Source: Acidimangrovimonas sp.
GTDB taxonomy: Bacteria; Pseudomonadota; Alphaproteobacteria; Rhodobacterales; Rhodobacteraceae
Reading direction: 5' to 3'
DNA length: 13,372 nt
Assembly: GCA_030147905.1 (NCBI GenBank)
Contig: JASBUM010000272.1
Span: 1 to 13,372, forward strand
Shown here: positions 5,231 through 13,293 of the stretch, in pieces
Layout of the letters: each line of letters starts with the position of its first letter
Numbering within the stretch: position 1 is the stretch's first letter
Notes under the pieces: generated by a model
What the model saw: only the letters and a program-made list of their open reading frames with translations
Databases searched by the model: none
Told to the model about the DNA's origin: nothing
Made by a program: the position numbers and the translations under genes

Positions 5231-7138
5231 GTGGGACCGAGCTTGGGCCAGCGTGTGCGCTGGATTCTGATCGCCGTCGCGACGACAGTGATTTACGCCA
5301 TGCATTCCGCCGCAGCCTATGCGGCGCCCTATGCGGCGATCATCATGGACATGCGAACCGGCAAGATTCTCTATTCGAACAATGCCGACACGCGGCTCTA
5401 TCCGGCGTCGCTGACCAAGCTGATGACGCTCTACATCACCTTCGAGGAGATCCAGCGCGGCGGGCTGACCCTGGATACGCAGATCGACGTATCGGCCAAC
5501 GCCGCACATCAGGAGCCGTCACGGCTGGGCCTGCGCACCGGCGAGAAGATCGCCCTGCGCTACCTGATCCGCGCGGCTGCGGTGAAGTCGGCCAACGATG
5601 CCGCCGCCGCGATAGGCGACGCCATCGGCGGCGACGAGGCCGGGTTCGCCAAGGTCATGAACCGCACTGCCCAGGCGCTGGGAATGCGCAATTCGACCTT
5701 CAAGAACGCCAACGGTCTGACGCGGCGCGGCCATATGTCGACGGCCCATGACATCGCCATTCTTGCGCGCCATGTCTTCTATGACTTTCCGCAATATTAC
5801 AACATCTTCTCGCGCCGCGAGACCTTCGCGGGCATCGCCACCGTCTACAGCACCAACCGCAAGTTTCTCGAGAGCTACCCGGGCGCGGACGGGATGAAGA
5901 CCGGCTTCACCTGGGCCTCGGGCTTCAATCTCGTGGCCTCGGCCAAACATGGCAACAAGCGCCTGCTGGGCGTCATCTTCGGTGCGCGTTCGGTCGCCGA
6001 CCGCAACCGGCGGATGGCACGGCTGTTCAACACCTACTTCAGCCGGATCCCCGAGAACGTCACCGTGCGGCCGCCGGTCAAGCCCGACCTGAGCTTCCTT
6101 GCCCCGCAGCTGATCGCCTCGGCCGCGCGCCACAAGACGCAACTCATCACCACCGGCACCGGCGGCTATATCGCCGTGGCCTCCAGCATCCGGCCGGAAC
6201 CGCGACCGGGTGACACGCTGCAGCCCGGACAGGCCGATCTTCTGGCCCGCCAGGTGGCACAGGAGATGAACCTCAAGATCGTCGCCGAGCAGGTTGCGGC
6301 GGCAGTCGACGCGACGATCACCACCCCGGGAAGCGCGTCGGGCGGTGCCCGGACGGTGGCCTCGGCCGCGACGATCACCCCGGCACCCCGACCGGACGGG
6401 AACAACCCGGCCGCCGGCGGCGTGACCCGTGTCGCGGCACGCACCGATGCGGGCACGGCCAATGCGGCCGACACGCCCTTCAGCCCGCAGGCGCCGCAGA
6501 CACTGGCGATCGCGCCCGCGCCCCGCCCGACCGAGATCGCACAGCGTGAACCCGCGCCCAAGGTGCGCAGGCTGGCGACCGTGCCGGCATCCGAAGTGCA
6601 GGCACCGAACGGGGCGCCGAGGGTCCAGCCGGCCGTCGCCACGCTGGCCGCGGCCTCCGCCGCGACGATCCCCGCAACCGCCGCACCCGCCGTCCAGAAG
6701 GTGGCCGTGGCCACGCGGCCCGCACAGGCGCCCGCCACGATCAGCAACATCGAGGCCACCTCGTCGGCAGCCGCGGTCGCCGGCCCCGCCACCACCAGCC
6801 CCCAGCAGGCCCGCCCCGAGATCGTCTTTGCCTCCGTCAGCGCGCCGGGCAATGCCCCGGCCAGCGCGCCGCAGCAGGTCATCGGACGGATGTCGGGTTC
6901 GGGGGGGAGCAACTGGGCGATCACGCTGGGCCGTTTCTACAGCCGCGCCCAGGCCGAACGGAAACTGCTGGAGACCGCGCTTGCGCAGGGCGGCTTCCTG
7001 AGTGGTTCGCAGCGCAAGGTCGTACGCCACCCCAATGGCTTCGCCGCCAATTTCGTCGGGCTGTCGCAAGACCAGGCGGATCTGGCCTGCCGCCAGCTTC
7101 AGGCGCGCAACGTGCAGTGCTTCACCATGGCGCCGTAA
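5231..7138 (+). CDS. D-alanyl-D-alanine carboxypeptidase (PBP5 type) with C-terminal SPOR domain
   Basis: This periplasmic enzyme removes the terminal D-alanine from peptidoglycan stem peptides. From the GTG at 5231 the 635-residue product has a signal peptide (basic N-region, hydrophobic WILIAVATTVIYAM, likely cleavage after AYA at 29-31) and the three catalytic boxes of the class: S60-L-T-K63, S120-A-N122 and K223-T-G225. After the catalytic part come a variable, low-complexity Ala/Pro/Thr-rich linker of over 200 residues (about 320-560) and a C-terminal SPOR domain (about 560-635, WAITLGRFYSRAQAERKL...CFTMAP), which in other proteins binds denuded septal glycan. The frame is open to a TTG at 5123, but codons 5126-5230 are rich in AAA, AGA, AGG and A/T third bases unlike this genome, and the extension would put 36 residues before a normal signal peptide, so the shorter start is preferred. 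The FAH-family gene follows after 29 bases. Confidence 0.93.
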   Translation: MGPSLGQRVRWILIAVATTVIYAMHSAAAYAAPYAAIIMDMRTGKILYSNNADTRLYPASLTKLMTLYITFEEIQRGGLTLDTQIDVSANAAHQEPSRLGLRTGEKIALRYLIRAAAVKSANDAAAAIGDAIGGDEAGFAKVMNRTAQALGMRNSTFKNANGLTRRGHMSTAHDIAILARHVFYDFPQYYNIFSRRETFAGIATVYSTNRKFLESYPGADGMKTGFTWASGFNLVASAKHGNKRLLGVIFGARSVADRNRRMARLFNTYFSRIPENVTVRPPVKPDLSFLAPQLIASAARHKTQLITTGTGGYIAVASSIRPEPRPGDTLQPGQADLLARQVAQEMNLKIVAEQVAAAVDATITTPGSASGGARTVASAATITPAPRPDGNNPAAGGVTRVAARTDAGTANAADTPFSPQAPQTLAIAPAPRPTEIAQREPAPKVRRLATVPASEVQAPNGAPRVQPAVATLAAASAATIPATAAPAVQKVAVATRPAQAPATISNIEATSSAAAVAGPATTSPQQARPEIVFASVSAPGNAPASAPQQVIGRMSGSGGSNWAITLGRFYSRAQAERKLLETALAQGGFLSGSQRKVVRHPNGFAANFVGLSQDQADLACRQLQARNVQCFTMAP

Positions 7139-7167
7139 GGCCCGCATTTTCCCCAAGGGGTTCACCG

Positions 7168-7857
7168 ATGACCGGCTTCGTCCTTCCACCGCCCGCGGTC
7201 GCAAGCGTCGCCGTGCGCAACAGCTCCGAGCGTTTCGCCGTCCGCCGGATCTTCTGTGTCGGGCGCAATTATGCCGACCACGCCCGCGAGATGGGCAACG
7301 ACCCCGATCGCGAACCGCCGTTCTTCTTTACCAAACCGGCCGATGCGCTGGTCGGCGACGGTGCCGCGATCCCCTATCCGCCGGCCACGTCCGATCTGCA
7401 TTTCGAGGCCGAACTGGTGGTGGCGATCGGCCGTGGCGGGCAAGACATCGCCCCCGCCGGGGCCGAAGCCCACATCTGGGGCTATGCCCCCGGCAACGAT
7501 CTGACCCGGCGCGATCTACAGGCCGAGGCCAAGGCCATGCGCCGGCCCTGGGACATGGGCAAGGCCTTCGATCATTCGGCGGTATGCGGGGCGCTGGTTC
7601 CCGCGAGCGAATGCGGCCACCCGGCACGCGGCCGGCTGACCTGCCATGTCGACGGCGCGCTGCGCCAGGATGGCGATCTGGCGCAGATGATCTGGCCGGT
7701 GCGTGATGTCATTGCCTATCTCTCGGCGCTGGTCGCCCTGGCACCGGGCGATCTGATCTATACCGGCACGCCGGCGGGCGTGGGCGCCCTGCCCCGCGGC
7801 GCCATCTGCCGGGTAGAGATCGAAGGCCTCGGCGCGGTCACCACGCATATCGGCTAG
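7168..7857 (+). CDS. Fumarylacetoacetate hydrolase (FAH) family protein
   Basis: FAH-family enzymes are metal-dependent C-C hydrolases or decarboxylases acting on beta-diketo or acylpyruvate acids. The 229-residue size fits the short FAH type (fumarylpyruvate hydrolase, acylpyruvase or oxaloacetate decarboxylase). Visible features are RIFCVGRNYADHA (27-39), PPFFFTKPADAL (50-61), the metal ligands in HFEAELVVAIG (Glu80, Glu82), Asp111 in GNDLTRRDLQ, Lys132 in DMGKAFDHSA, and the terminal loop GTPAGVG (200-206). It most resembles fumarylpyruvate hydrolases of the gentisate pathway, but no other gentisate gene is present, so a housekeeping acylpyruvase role is equally possible. AAGGGG stands 7 bases before the ATG at 7168 and decides the start. 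It lies 29 bases downstream of the carboxypeptidase gene and ends 16 bases from the convergent DUF1989 stop. Confidence 0.9.
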   Translation: MTGFVLPPPAVASVAVRNSSERFAVRRIFCVGRNYADHAREMGNDPDREPPFFFTKPADALVGDGAAIPYPPATSDLHFEAELVVAIGRGGQDIAPAGAEAHIWGYAPGNDLTRRDLQAEAKAMRRPWDMGKAFDHSAVCGALVPASECGHPARGRLTCHVDGALRQDGDLAQMIWPVRDVIAYLSALVALAPGDLIYTGTPAGVGALPRGAICRVEIEGLGAVTTHIG

Positions 7858-7873
7858 GCCCCTCGCGCGACAG

Positions 7874-8737
7874 CTAAAGGCCGTGGCTGCCGTCGTAGCT
7901 CGACCTGCCCGGCGCCCGCCAGCCACGTGGCGGCCCGTTCTTCAGCGCGAAGATCTGCACCTCGAGCGGATGGCACGCCGCCCGATCCGAGGAATGGACA
8001 GTGCCGCAATCCCCGCCCGGACAGGCCGAAAGCGCACCCAGAAGATCGATCTCGGCGAAGAATTCCAGATAATCGCCCGGCCGCACCGGGCTGGCCTTCA
8101 TGAAATACTGGCCGGTATCGCGAGTGAAACCGGTGCACATGAAGACATTGAGGACGTCATGGACATGGGGCTCGGCCTGATCAAGGGGCAGACCGGTTTC
8201 CCCGGCCAGCGCGCGGGTCAGATTGGAATGGCAGCAATGGTGATATTGCCCGCCCGATAGCAGATTATGGGTGTAGGGGTCGCAGCGCGTGCCGATCACG
8301 TCATGCACCGCACCGCCGAAGGCGTCGAACCCGTACCAGTCAAGCGTGTCGCGCGTGATCGTGGCCATCGGCCGCAGCGCGGGGAAGGAAGACCAAAGCC
8401 GGTCGCCGGTCGAGACATGGGTGCCGTGAAGCGCGCGGGTCTTGCCCGAATAGAAACGTTCGGACAGGTCCTTGGCGTTCCACAGGTTCAAATCGCCAAC
8501 CTGCGGCCCCTCGGCGCAAAGGATGCGGAAGATCTGGCCGCAGCCCACGCGAAAGGCGCGCGCCTCGCGCGGCGGCACGGTCACGGTTTCGACCAGCGTC
8601 ATGCCTTGGGCGGCCGCGCGATAGGCGCCGATATCCGGGCGCGGAAGGGTTTCGACCGGATAGCAGATCACCGGCGCCAGGGCGCGGCGCGCATCGGCAT
8701 CCCCGGGCGCCGCAGATTCGGGGCTTTCGGGTTTCAT
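7874..8737 (-). CDS. DUF1989 / urea carboxylase-associated family protein
   Basis: The 287-residue product has the DUF1989 (PF09347) layout: VTVPPREARAFRVGCGQIFRI (52-72), EGPQVGDLNLWNAKD, the SGKTRALHGTHVSTGDRLWS block, GTRCDPYTHNLLSGGQYHHCCHSNL (149-173), DVLNVFMCTGFTRDTGQYFM, and SPVRPGDYLEFFAEIDLLGALSACPGGDC (216-244). The Cys/His-rich stretches suggest metal binding; structures of relatives have shown bound zinc, as I recall. Members often stand beside urea carboxylase and allophanate hydrolase genes, but none is here, so a link to urea is not supported. The ATG at 8737 has AGGAG six bases upstream. It is the last gene of the propeller / small-cysteine-protein / DUF1989 set, 49 bases after the small gene. 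The biochemical role of the family is not established to my knowledge. Confidence 0.88.
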   Translation of the reverse strand: MKPESPESAAPGDADARRALAPVICYPVETLPRPDIGAYRAAAQGMTLVETVTVPPREARAFRVGCGQIFRILCAEGPQVGDLNLWNAKDLSERFYSGKTRALHGTHVSTGDRLWSSFPALRPMATITRDTLDWYGFDAFGGAVHDVIGTRCDPYTHNLLSGGQYHHCCHSNLTRALAGETGLPLDQAEPHVHDVLNVFMCTGFTRDTGQYFMKASPVRPGDYLEFFAEIDLLGALSACPGGDCGTVHSSDRAACHPLEVQIFALKNGPPRGWRAPGRSSYDGSHGL

Positions 8738-8786
8738 CGCAGCTCCTGCACGATCGCGGCGAAGATGGCGCCCGCGCCCGGCCGGG

Positions 8787-9014
8787 TCAATCGCGATTCC
8801 GCGGGTCGGGCGCGGGCCGCAGACAGGCGCGGGGCCGCTTGCCGCGCGGAAGGTCGCATTCCGCTCCGCAGGCCGCACATTGGAAATGGCAACTGGCCGC
8901 GGCGGGTTCGGGACGGATCTCGCGCCAGCGGCAGGCCCGCGTCAGGGTCGAGCCGCGACGCCGCCACCACATGACGGCAAGGACAAGAAGGATGACAATC
9001 GGAAAGAGGGCCAT
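8787..9014 (-). CDS. Small membrane-anchored cysteine (putative zinc-binding) protein
   Basis: From the ATG at 9014 the product has 75 residues: a hydrophobic N-terminal segment (MALFPIVILLVLAVMWW, 1-17) ending in three arginines, which predicts a single membrane helix with the rest in the cytoplasm, then a soluble part with Cys28 in CRW, C-x-x-C at 46-49 (CAACG) and Cys64. These could form one zinc site with other cysteines nearby. I recall short proteins with a hydrophobic start, CRWR and CAACG in Rhodobacterales, but no function. A TTG at 9050 could add 12 residues; the ATG puts the hydrophobic run at the start and is preferred, though its Shine-Dalgarno (GGCGG) is poorly spaced. It lies between the propeller and DUF1989 genes, 51 and 49 bases from each. 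Confidence 0.65.
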   Translation of the reverse strand: MALFPIVILLVLAVMWWRRRGSTLTRACRWREIRPEPAAASCHFQCAACGAECDLPRGKRPRACLRPAPDPRNRD

Positions 9015-9065
9015 GGCCGCCGGTCTGGCCCATCCCGCCGCCGGAGGCAAGTGACGCGCGCACCT

Positions 9066-10229
9066 CTACATGCGCTCGATCACCTCGAGCCCCAGAACCG
9101 TCGGCAAGTGACGCGCGATCTCGGACCAGTTTTCGCCCTCGTCGAAACTGGCGAAGATCGAACCGGTATTGGTGCCGAAATAGACCCCGGCCGGGTCACA
9201 ACTGTCGCCGGTCATCGCCTGACGCAAAACGGTGAAATAGCAATCACGCTGCGGCAGCCCTTCGCGCTGCGCCTGCCAGCTTGCGCCGCCGTCGCGCGAA
9301 TGCCAGACCGCGGCACGGGCCTCGGGCGGGAATCGCCCGGCATTGTCACCGTTGAGCGGCAGGGTCCAGATCCTCTCGGGGTCGCGGGGATGGACATGGA
9401 TCGGAAAGCCGAAGGTCGAAGGCAGACCCGCGGTGATGTCGTCCCAGCTACGCCCGCCGTCGCGGCTGCGGAAAACGCCATGGTGATTTTGCTGATAGAG
9501 CCGGTCGCCCGACGCGGCAGGCGCACGCACGACGTTATGCACGCACAGGCCGGTATCGCCGTCCTTGCCCGCGGCCGGATGGAGATGGGCATCGCTGCCG
9601 CCGGCGTTGGAACGCCGGTTGCGCCGTTCCCAGCTTGCGCCATCGTCTTCCGAGGCGAAGACCCCGGCGGCCGAGATCCCGACCCAAAGCTTGCCCGGCG
9701 CATCGGGGGCGGTCACGATACTATGCAGGGTCAGTCCGGCCGCGCCCGGCTCCCACCCGGCCGCCGACGGATGTTCGTTGAGCGCGCCAAGCTTGGTCCA
9801 GCTTGCGCCGTCGTCGTCGCTGACGAACAGCGCCGCAGGCTTCGCCCCGGCATATAGCCGCTTGCCCGCGCGGCGCAGCGACCAGATCGCATCCACCCCG
9901 CCGTCGAACAGCGCCGGCGGCGCCGGCATCATGCCCAGCTGCGCCGCCGTTTCGGGATCGTTGTCGATGAAATCGTCGCCCATGCCACGGCTGAATTTCG
10001 TCAAGCTCCAGCTTTCGCCGCCGTCTTCGGAACGCCAGACGCCAGCCCCGTGCCACGGCCCACCGCCGCCGGCCCAAAGCGACCCGGTTGCGGCATCACC
10101 CGCCATGTGGTTGATGGGCCAGCCTTGGCAGTGCGGCCCGGAAACCGCCCAGCCGGAGCGGCCGCCGCCGCCGGAAATCAGAAAGGCACCCTTGGTCGTG
10201 CCGACCAGCAATGTCAGATCGCGCGCCAT
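9066..10229 (-). CDS. BNR/Asp-box beta-propeller protein (sialidase-like fold)
   Basis: The 387-residue product contains six Asp-box repeats S-x-D-x-G-x-x-W at 67-74, 137-144, 193-200, 255-262, 311-318 and 361-368, the hallmark of sialidase/VPS10-type propellers. Each repeat has a strand motif such as GVWRSEDGGESW or GVFRSRDGGRSW. The protein starts MARDLTLLVGTTKGAFLI with no signal peptide, so it should be cytoplasmic, unlike secreted sialidases. I see no evidence of the sialidase arginine triad, so an exo-alpha-sialidase label would be by fold only. Such proteins are common in bacteria as 'WD40/YVTN/BNR-like repeat' proteins without known function. The ATG at 10229 is preceded by a run of seven G that can act as Shine-Dalgarno. 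It begins 70 bases after sdhB, beyond a hairpin, and is followed by the small cysteine protein and DUF1989 genes on the same strand. Confidence 0.9.
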   Translation of the reverse strand: MARDLTLLVGTTKGAFLISGGGGRSGWAVSGPHCQGWPINHMAGDAATGSLWAGGGGPWHGAGVWRSEDGGESWSLTKFSRGMGDDFIDNDPETAAQLGMMPAPPALFDGGVDAIWSLRRAGKRLYAGAKPAALFVSDDDGASWTKLGALNEHPSAAGWEPGAAGLTLHSIVTAPDAPGKLWVGISAAGVFASEDDGASWERRNRRSNAGGSDAHLHPAAGKDGDTGLCVHNVVRAPAASGDRLYQQNHHGVFRSRDGGRSWDDITAGLPSTFGFPIHVHPRDPERIWTLPLNGDNAGRFPPEARAAVWHSRDGGASWQAQREGLPQRDCYFTVLRQAMTGDSCDPAGVYFGTNTGSIFASFDEGENWSEIARHLPTVLGLEVIERM

Positions 10230-10256
10230 GTTCCCCCCCGAGCCATGCCGGGACGG

Positions 10257-10262
10257 ATCATA
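10257..10262 (-). promoter_or_regulatory. Possible -10 box upstream of the propeller gene
   Basis: On the minus strand TATGAT (plus ATCATA) matches TATAAT at five of six positions and stands 27 bases before the ATG at 10229. No convincing -35 is seen at 16-18 bases further upstream, where the sdh 3' hairpin lies. Confidence 0.2.
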
Positions 10263-10271
10263 CCATGGCAC

Positions 10272-10299
10272 GCGCGCCGCCCCTATGGGCAACGCGCGC
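10272..10299 (-). terminator. Hairpin abutting the sdhB stop codon, probable sdh operon terminator
   Basis: Outer arms GCGCGC (10272-10277 and 10294-10299) and inner arms GCCC (10279-10282) and GGGC (10287-10290) form a ten-pair stem with a small internal loop and a four-base apical loop. The structure begins at the base after the sdhB stop codon. It lacks a U tract, so efficiency is uncertain; it may instead stabilise the 3' end or act in read-through control toward the propeller gene. Confidence 0.45.
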
Positions 10300-11076
10300 T
10301 CAGACGATGCGCTCGACCATCATCTTCTTGATCTCGGCGATCGCCTTGGCCGGATTCAGACCCTTGGGGCAGGTCTTGGTGCAGTTCATGATCGTGTGGC
10401 AACGATAAAGCTTGAACGGATCTTCAAGCCCGTCGAGCCGCTCGCCCGTGGCCTCATCGCGGCTGTCGATGATCCAGCGATAGGCATGCAACAGCGCGGC
10501 CGGGCCGAGATAGCGATCGCCGTTCCACCAATAGCTGGGGCACGCGGTCGAGCACGAGGCGCACATCACGCATTCATAAAGCCCGTCGAGCTTCTTGCGA
10601 TCCTCGATCGACTGGCGCCATTCCTTGGCCGGGCGGTTGGTCTTGGTCTCGAGCCAGGGCATGATCGAGGCGTGCTGGGCGTAGAAATGCGTCAGATCCG
10701 GGACCAGATCCTTGACCACCGGCATATGCGGCAGCGGGTAGATCTTGACGTCGCCCTCGACCTCGTCGAGCCCGTAGATACAGGCCAGGGTATTGATCCC
10801 GCCGATATTCATCGCGCAGGATCCGCAGATCCCCTCGCGGCAGGAACGGCGGAAGGTCAGCGTCGGGTCGATCTCGTTCTTGATCTTGATCAGCGCGTCC
10901 AGGACCATCGGCCCGCATTTGTCCATGTCGAGGAAATAGGTGTCGACCCGCGGGTTCTCGCCATCGTCGGGCGACCAGCGGTAGATCTGGAACTTGCGGA
11001 TATTGGTGCCTTCAGGCCGCGGCCAGGTCTTGCCGGTGCGGATCTTCGAGTTTTTCGGCAGGGTGAACTGAACCAT
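10300..11076 (-). CDS. sdhB: Succinate dehydrogenase iron-sulfur subunit
   Basis: SdhB carries electrons from FAD in SdhA to the quinone site through three iron-sulfur clusters on the cytoplasmic face of the membrane. The 258-residue product shows the [2Fe-2S] ligands Cys79, Cys84, Cys87 and Cys99 ([13 protein letters not shown]...LAC), and two ferredoxin-type sets: Cys169, Cys172, Cys175 with Cys179-Pro ([12 protein letters not shown]), and Cys226, Cys232, Cys236 ([12 protein letters not shown]). Together these bind the [4Fe-4S] and [3Fe-4S] clusters. The length is standard. The ATG at 11076 is preceded by GAGGAGG, which overlaps the sdhA stop codon, so translation is likely coupled. It is the last gene of the sdhCDAB operon and is followed directly by a hairpin. 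Confidence 0.98.
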   Translation of the reverse strand: MVQFTLPKNSKIRTGKTWPRPEGTNIRKFQIYRWSPDDGENPRVDTYFLDMDKCGPMVLDALIKIKNEIDPTLTFRRSCREGICGSCAMNIGGINTLACIYGLDEVEGDVKIYPLPHMPVVKDLVPDLTHFYAQHASIMPWLETKTNRPAKEWRQSIEDRKKLDGLYECVMCASCSTACPSYWWNGDRYLGPAALLHAYRWIIDSRDEATGERLDGLEDPFKLYRCHTIMNCTKTCPKGLNPAKAIAEIKKMMVERIV

Positions 11077-11088
11077 CGTGCAGCCTCC

Positions 11089-12891
11089 TCAATAGACCCG
11101 TTTCTTGGGCGCGATCTTGGCCAGGTCGATGCCGCCTTCATCCTGCTTGGTCAGCGGATCGACATGAACGGGACGATAGGACAGCGTGACCTTGTTGCCC
11201 GCGACCCGCGCCAGGGTGTGCTTGCGCCAATTGGCGTCGTCGCGCTCGGGGTAATCCTCATGCGCGTGGGCGCCGCGGCTTTCCTTGCGCGCCTCGGCAC
11301 CCTGGATCGTGGCCAGCGCGTTGGGCATCAGATTGGTCAGCTCCAACGTCTCCATCAGGTCGCTGTTCCACACCAGCGACCGGTCGGAGACATGGAGATC
11401 GTCAAGCTTGGCCGCCACCGCTTCCATTTTCTTCACCCCCTCGGCCAGCGTCTTGTCGGTGCGGAAGACGGCAGCGTCGGCCTGCATCGTCTTTTGCATC
11501 TCAAGCCGCAATTCGGCGGTGGGAACATTGCCCTTGGCATGGCGCAGCGCATCGAAACGATCAAGCGCACGATCGACGCCGTCGCGGTTGACCGTCGCGT
11601 TCGTCGCCCCCGCATCGACCACCTTGCCGGCGCGGATCGCGGCGGCACGGCCGAAAACCACAAGGTCGATCAGCGAATTCGATCCCAGACGGTTGGCGCC
11701 ATGGACCGAGGCGCAGCCGGCCTCGCCCACCGCCATCAGGCCGGGGAAGACGCGATCGGGGTCATCCGCCGTCGGGTCGAGCACCTCGCCCCAGTAATTG
11801 GTCGGGATCCCGCCCATGTTGTAGTGGACGGTCGGCAGAACCGGGATCGGCTCCTTGGTGACATCGACGCCGGCGAAGATGCGCGCGCTTTCGGAAATGC
11901 CGGGCAGGCGCTCGCGCAGCGTCTCGGGCGGCAGATGGCTGAGGTTGAGGTGGATGTGATCGCCCTCGGTGCCCACGCCGCGGCCCTCGCGGATCTCCAG
12001 CGTCATGCAGCGGCTGACCACGTCGCGGCTGGCCAGATCCTTGTAATGGGGCGCATAGCGTTCCATGAACCGCTCGCCATTCGAATTGGTCAGATAGCCA
12101 CCCTCGCCGCGCGCTCCCTCGGTGATCAGGCAGCCCGCGCCATAGATCCCGGTGGGGTGGAACTGCACGAATTCCATATCCTGCAATGCCAGCCCGGCCC
12201 GCGCCACCATGCCACCGCCGTCACCGGTGCAGGTATGGGCAGAGGTGGCGGAGAAGAACGCCCGGCCATAGCCGCCGGTGGCCAGCACCGTCATCTTGGC
12301 GTTGAAGACATGGATGGTGCCATCGTCGAGCTTCCAGCACACCACGCCGGCGCAGGCGCCATCGGTGACGATCAGGTCAATGGCAAAATATTCGATGAAG
12401 AACTCGGCCTTCTGCTTCAGCGACTGACCATAGAGCGTGTGCAGAATGGCATGGCCGGTGCGGTCGGCTGCGGCACAGGTGCGCTGCACCGGCGGGCCCT
12501 CGCCGAATTCGGTGGTATGGCCGCCGAAGGGGCGCTGATAGATCTTGCCTTCCTCGGTGCGCGAGAAGGGCACGCCGTAATGCTCAAGCTCGTAAACCGC
12601 CTTGGGCGCCTCGCGGGCGAGATATTCCATCGCATCGGTATCGCCCAGCCAGTCCGAGCCCTTGATCGTGTCATACATGTGCCACTGCCAATGGTCGGGC
12701 CCCATGTTGGAAAGCGACGCGGCGATACCGCCCTGGGCCGCCACGGTATGGCTGCGGGTCGGAAAGACCTTGGTCACGCAGGCGGTGCGCAATCCCTGTT
12801 CGGCCATGCCCAAAGTGGCGCGAAGCCCCGAGCCGCCGGCGCCGACCACAACCACGTCATAGTCATGGATCTCGTATTCGTAAGCTGCCAT
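11089..12891 (-). CDS. sdhA: Succinate dehydrogenase flavoprotein subunit
   Basis: SdhA oxidises succinate to fumarate in the citric acid cycle and passes electrons to SdhB. The 600-residue product has the dinucleotide-binding GAGGSG (17-22), the covalent FAD histidine His48 in [15 protein letters not shown], the substrate-loop regions [20 protein letters not shown] and [36 protein letters not shown], and the C-terminal FAD contact [20 protein letters not shown]. It ends with the typical [11 protein letters not shown]...LSYRPVH segment. Length and motif order are normal for alphaproteobacteria. The ATG at 12891 has GGAG about 10 bases upstream and lies 19 bases after the sdhD stop. The opposite strand carries an open frame of over 1,100 codons that I regard as a composition artefact. 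Confidence 0.98.
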   Translation of the reverse strand: MAAYEYEIHDYDVVVVGAGGSGLRATLGMAEQGLRTACVTKVFPTRSHTVAAQGGIAASLSNMGPDHWQWHMYDTIKGSDWLGDTDAMEYLAREAPKAVYELEHYGVPFSRTEEGKIYQRPFGGHTTEFGEGPPVQRTCAAADRTGHAILHTLYGQSLKQKAEFFIEYFAIDLIVTDGACAGVVCWKLDDGTIHVFNAKMTVLATGGYGRAFFSATSAHTCTGDGGGMVARAGLALQDMEFVQFHPTGIYGAGCLITEGARGEGGYLTNSNGERFMERYAPHYKDLASRDVVSRCMTLEIREGRGVGTEGDHIHLNLSHLPPETLRERLPGISESARIFAGVDVTKEPIPVLPTVHYNMGGIPTNYWGEVLDPTADDPDRVFPGLMAVGEAGCASVHGANRLGSNSLIDLVVFGRAAAIRAGKVVDAGATNATVNRDGVDRALDRFDALRHAKGNVPTAELRLEMQKTMQADAAVFRTDKTLAEGVKKMEAVAAKLDDLHVSDRSLVWNSDLMETLELTNLMPNALATIQGAEARKESRGAHAHEDYPERDDANWRKHTLARVAGNKVTLSYRPVHVDPLTKQDEGGIDLAKIAPKKRVY

Positions 12892-12910
12892 TCTTCGATG
12901 CTCCGTTCTC

Positions 12911-13282
12911 TCACAGCGCCAGGCGGATCAGGCCGAGAAGACCCACGGCCATGGCGGCGTAGCTGAGGCAGGCGGTGGCGATGATCAGCACCTGGCGGGT
13001 CAGGCCGGCGGCGTAATCCTCGATCATGATCTGCGCGCCCATGCGGAAATGATAAAGACCCACGATCAGCGTCAGCCCTGCCACGATCGCCGGAAACGGT
13101 TGCGCGTAATAGGCGCGCACCGCCTCGTATGGCGCGCCCAGGATCGCGCCGAAGGTAAAGATGAAGAGCGGGACCAGGATCGCCAGCGCCACGGCCGAGA
13201 CCTGCATCTGCCAATGGTGACGGGTTCCGCTATGGGCGGCGCCCAGCCCCTCGGCGCGCTTGCGGTCGGTGAGATATCGCAT
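12911..13282 (-). CDS. sdhD: Succinate dehydrogenase hydrophobic membrane anchor subunit
   Basis: SdhD with SdhC forms the membrane domain of complex II, holding haem b and the ubiquinone site. The 123-residue product has three predicted membrane helices (about 28-48, 63-85 and 96-120). The second carries His78 in [15 protein letters not shown], the conserved H-x3-G-x6-D-Y pattern with the haem-ligand histidine and the Asp89-Tyr90 pair near the quinone. The N-terminal part is basic and cytoplasmic. The ATG at 13282 is preceded by AGGAGGAGAAGGG, an excellent Shine-Dalgarno that begins at the sdhC stop codon, so coupled translation is likely. The frame is open upstream but that part would overlap sdhC. 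Confidence 0.96.
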   Translation of the reverse strand: MRYLTDRKRAEGLGAAHSGTRHHWQMQVSAVALAILVPLFIFTFGAILGAPYEAVRAYYAQPFPAIVAGLTLIVGLYHFRMGAQIMIEDYAAGLTRQVLIIATACLSYAAMAVGLLGLIRLAL

Positions 13283-13293
13283 CCCTTCTCCTC

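Noticed and set aside
5519..7204. Minus-strand open frame of 561 codons opposite the carboxypeptidase gene
   Set aside because: It is antisense to the catalytic and linker parts of a well-supported gene, with Arg/Gly-rich composition and no family signature.
7874..8737. Urea-degradation locus marked by the DUF1989 protein
   Set aside because: No urea carboxylase, allophanate hydrolase or urea transporter gene is in the window.
9066..10229. True sialidase acting on sialic acids
   Set aside because: Asp boxes are a fold marker only. There is no signal peptide and I could not identify the catalytic arginine triad or any sialic-acid genes nearby.
9565..12966. Plus-strand open frame of 1,133 codons opposite the propeller, sdhB and sdhA genes
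   Set aside because: It is antisense to three genes with clear family motifs. Its translation is rich in His, Arg, Asp and Gly with no recognisable domain, and strong GC3 bias on one strand routinely opens such frames on the other.
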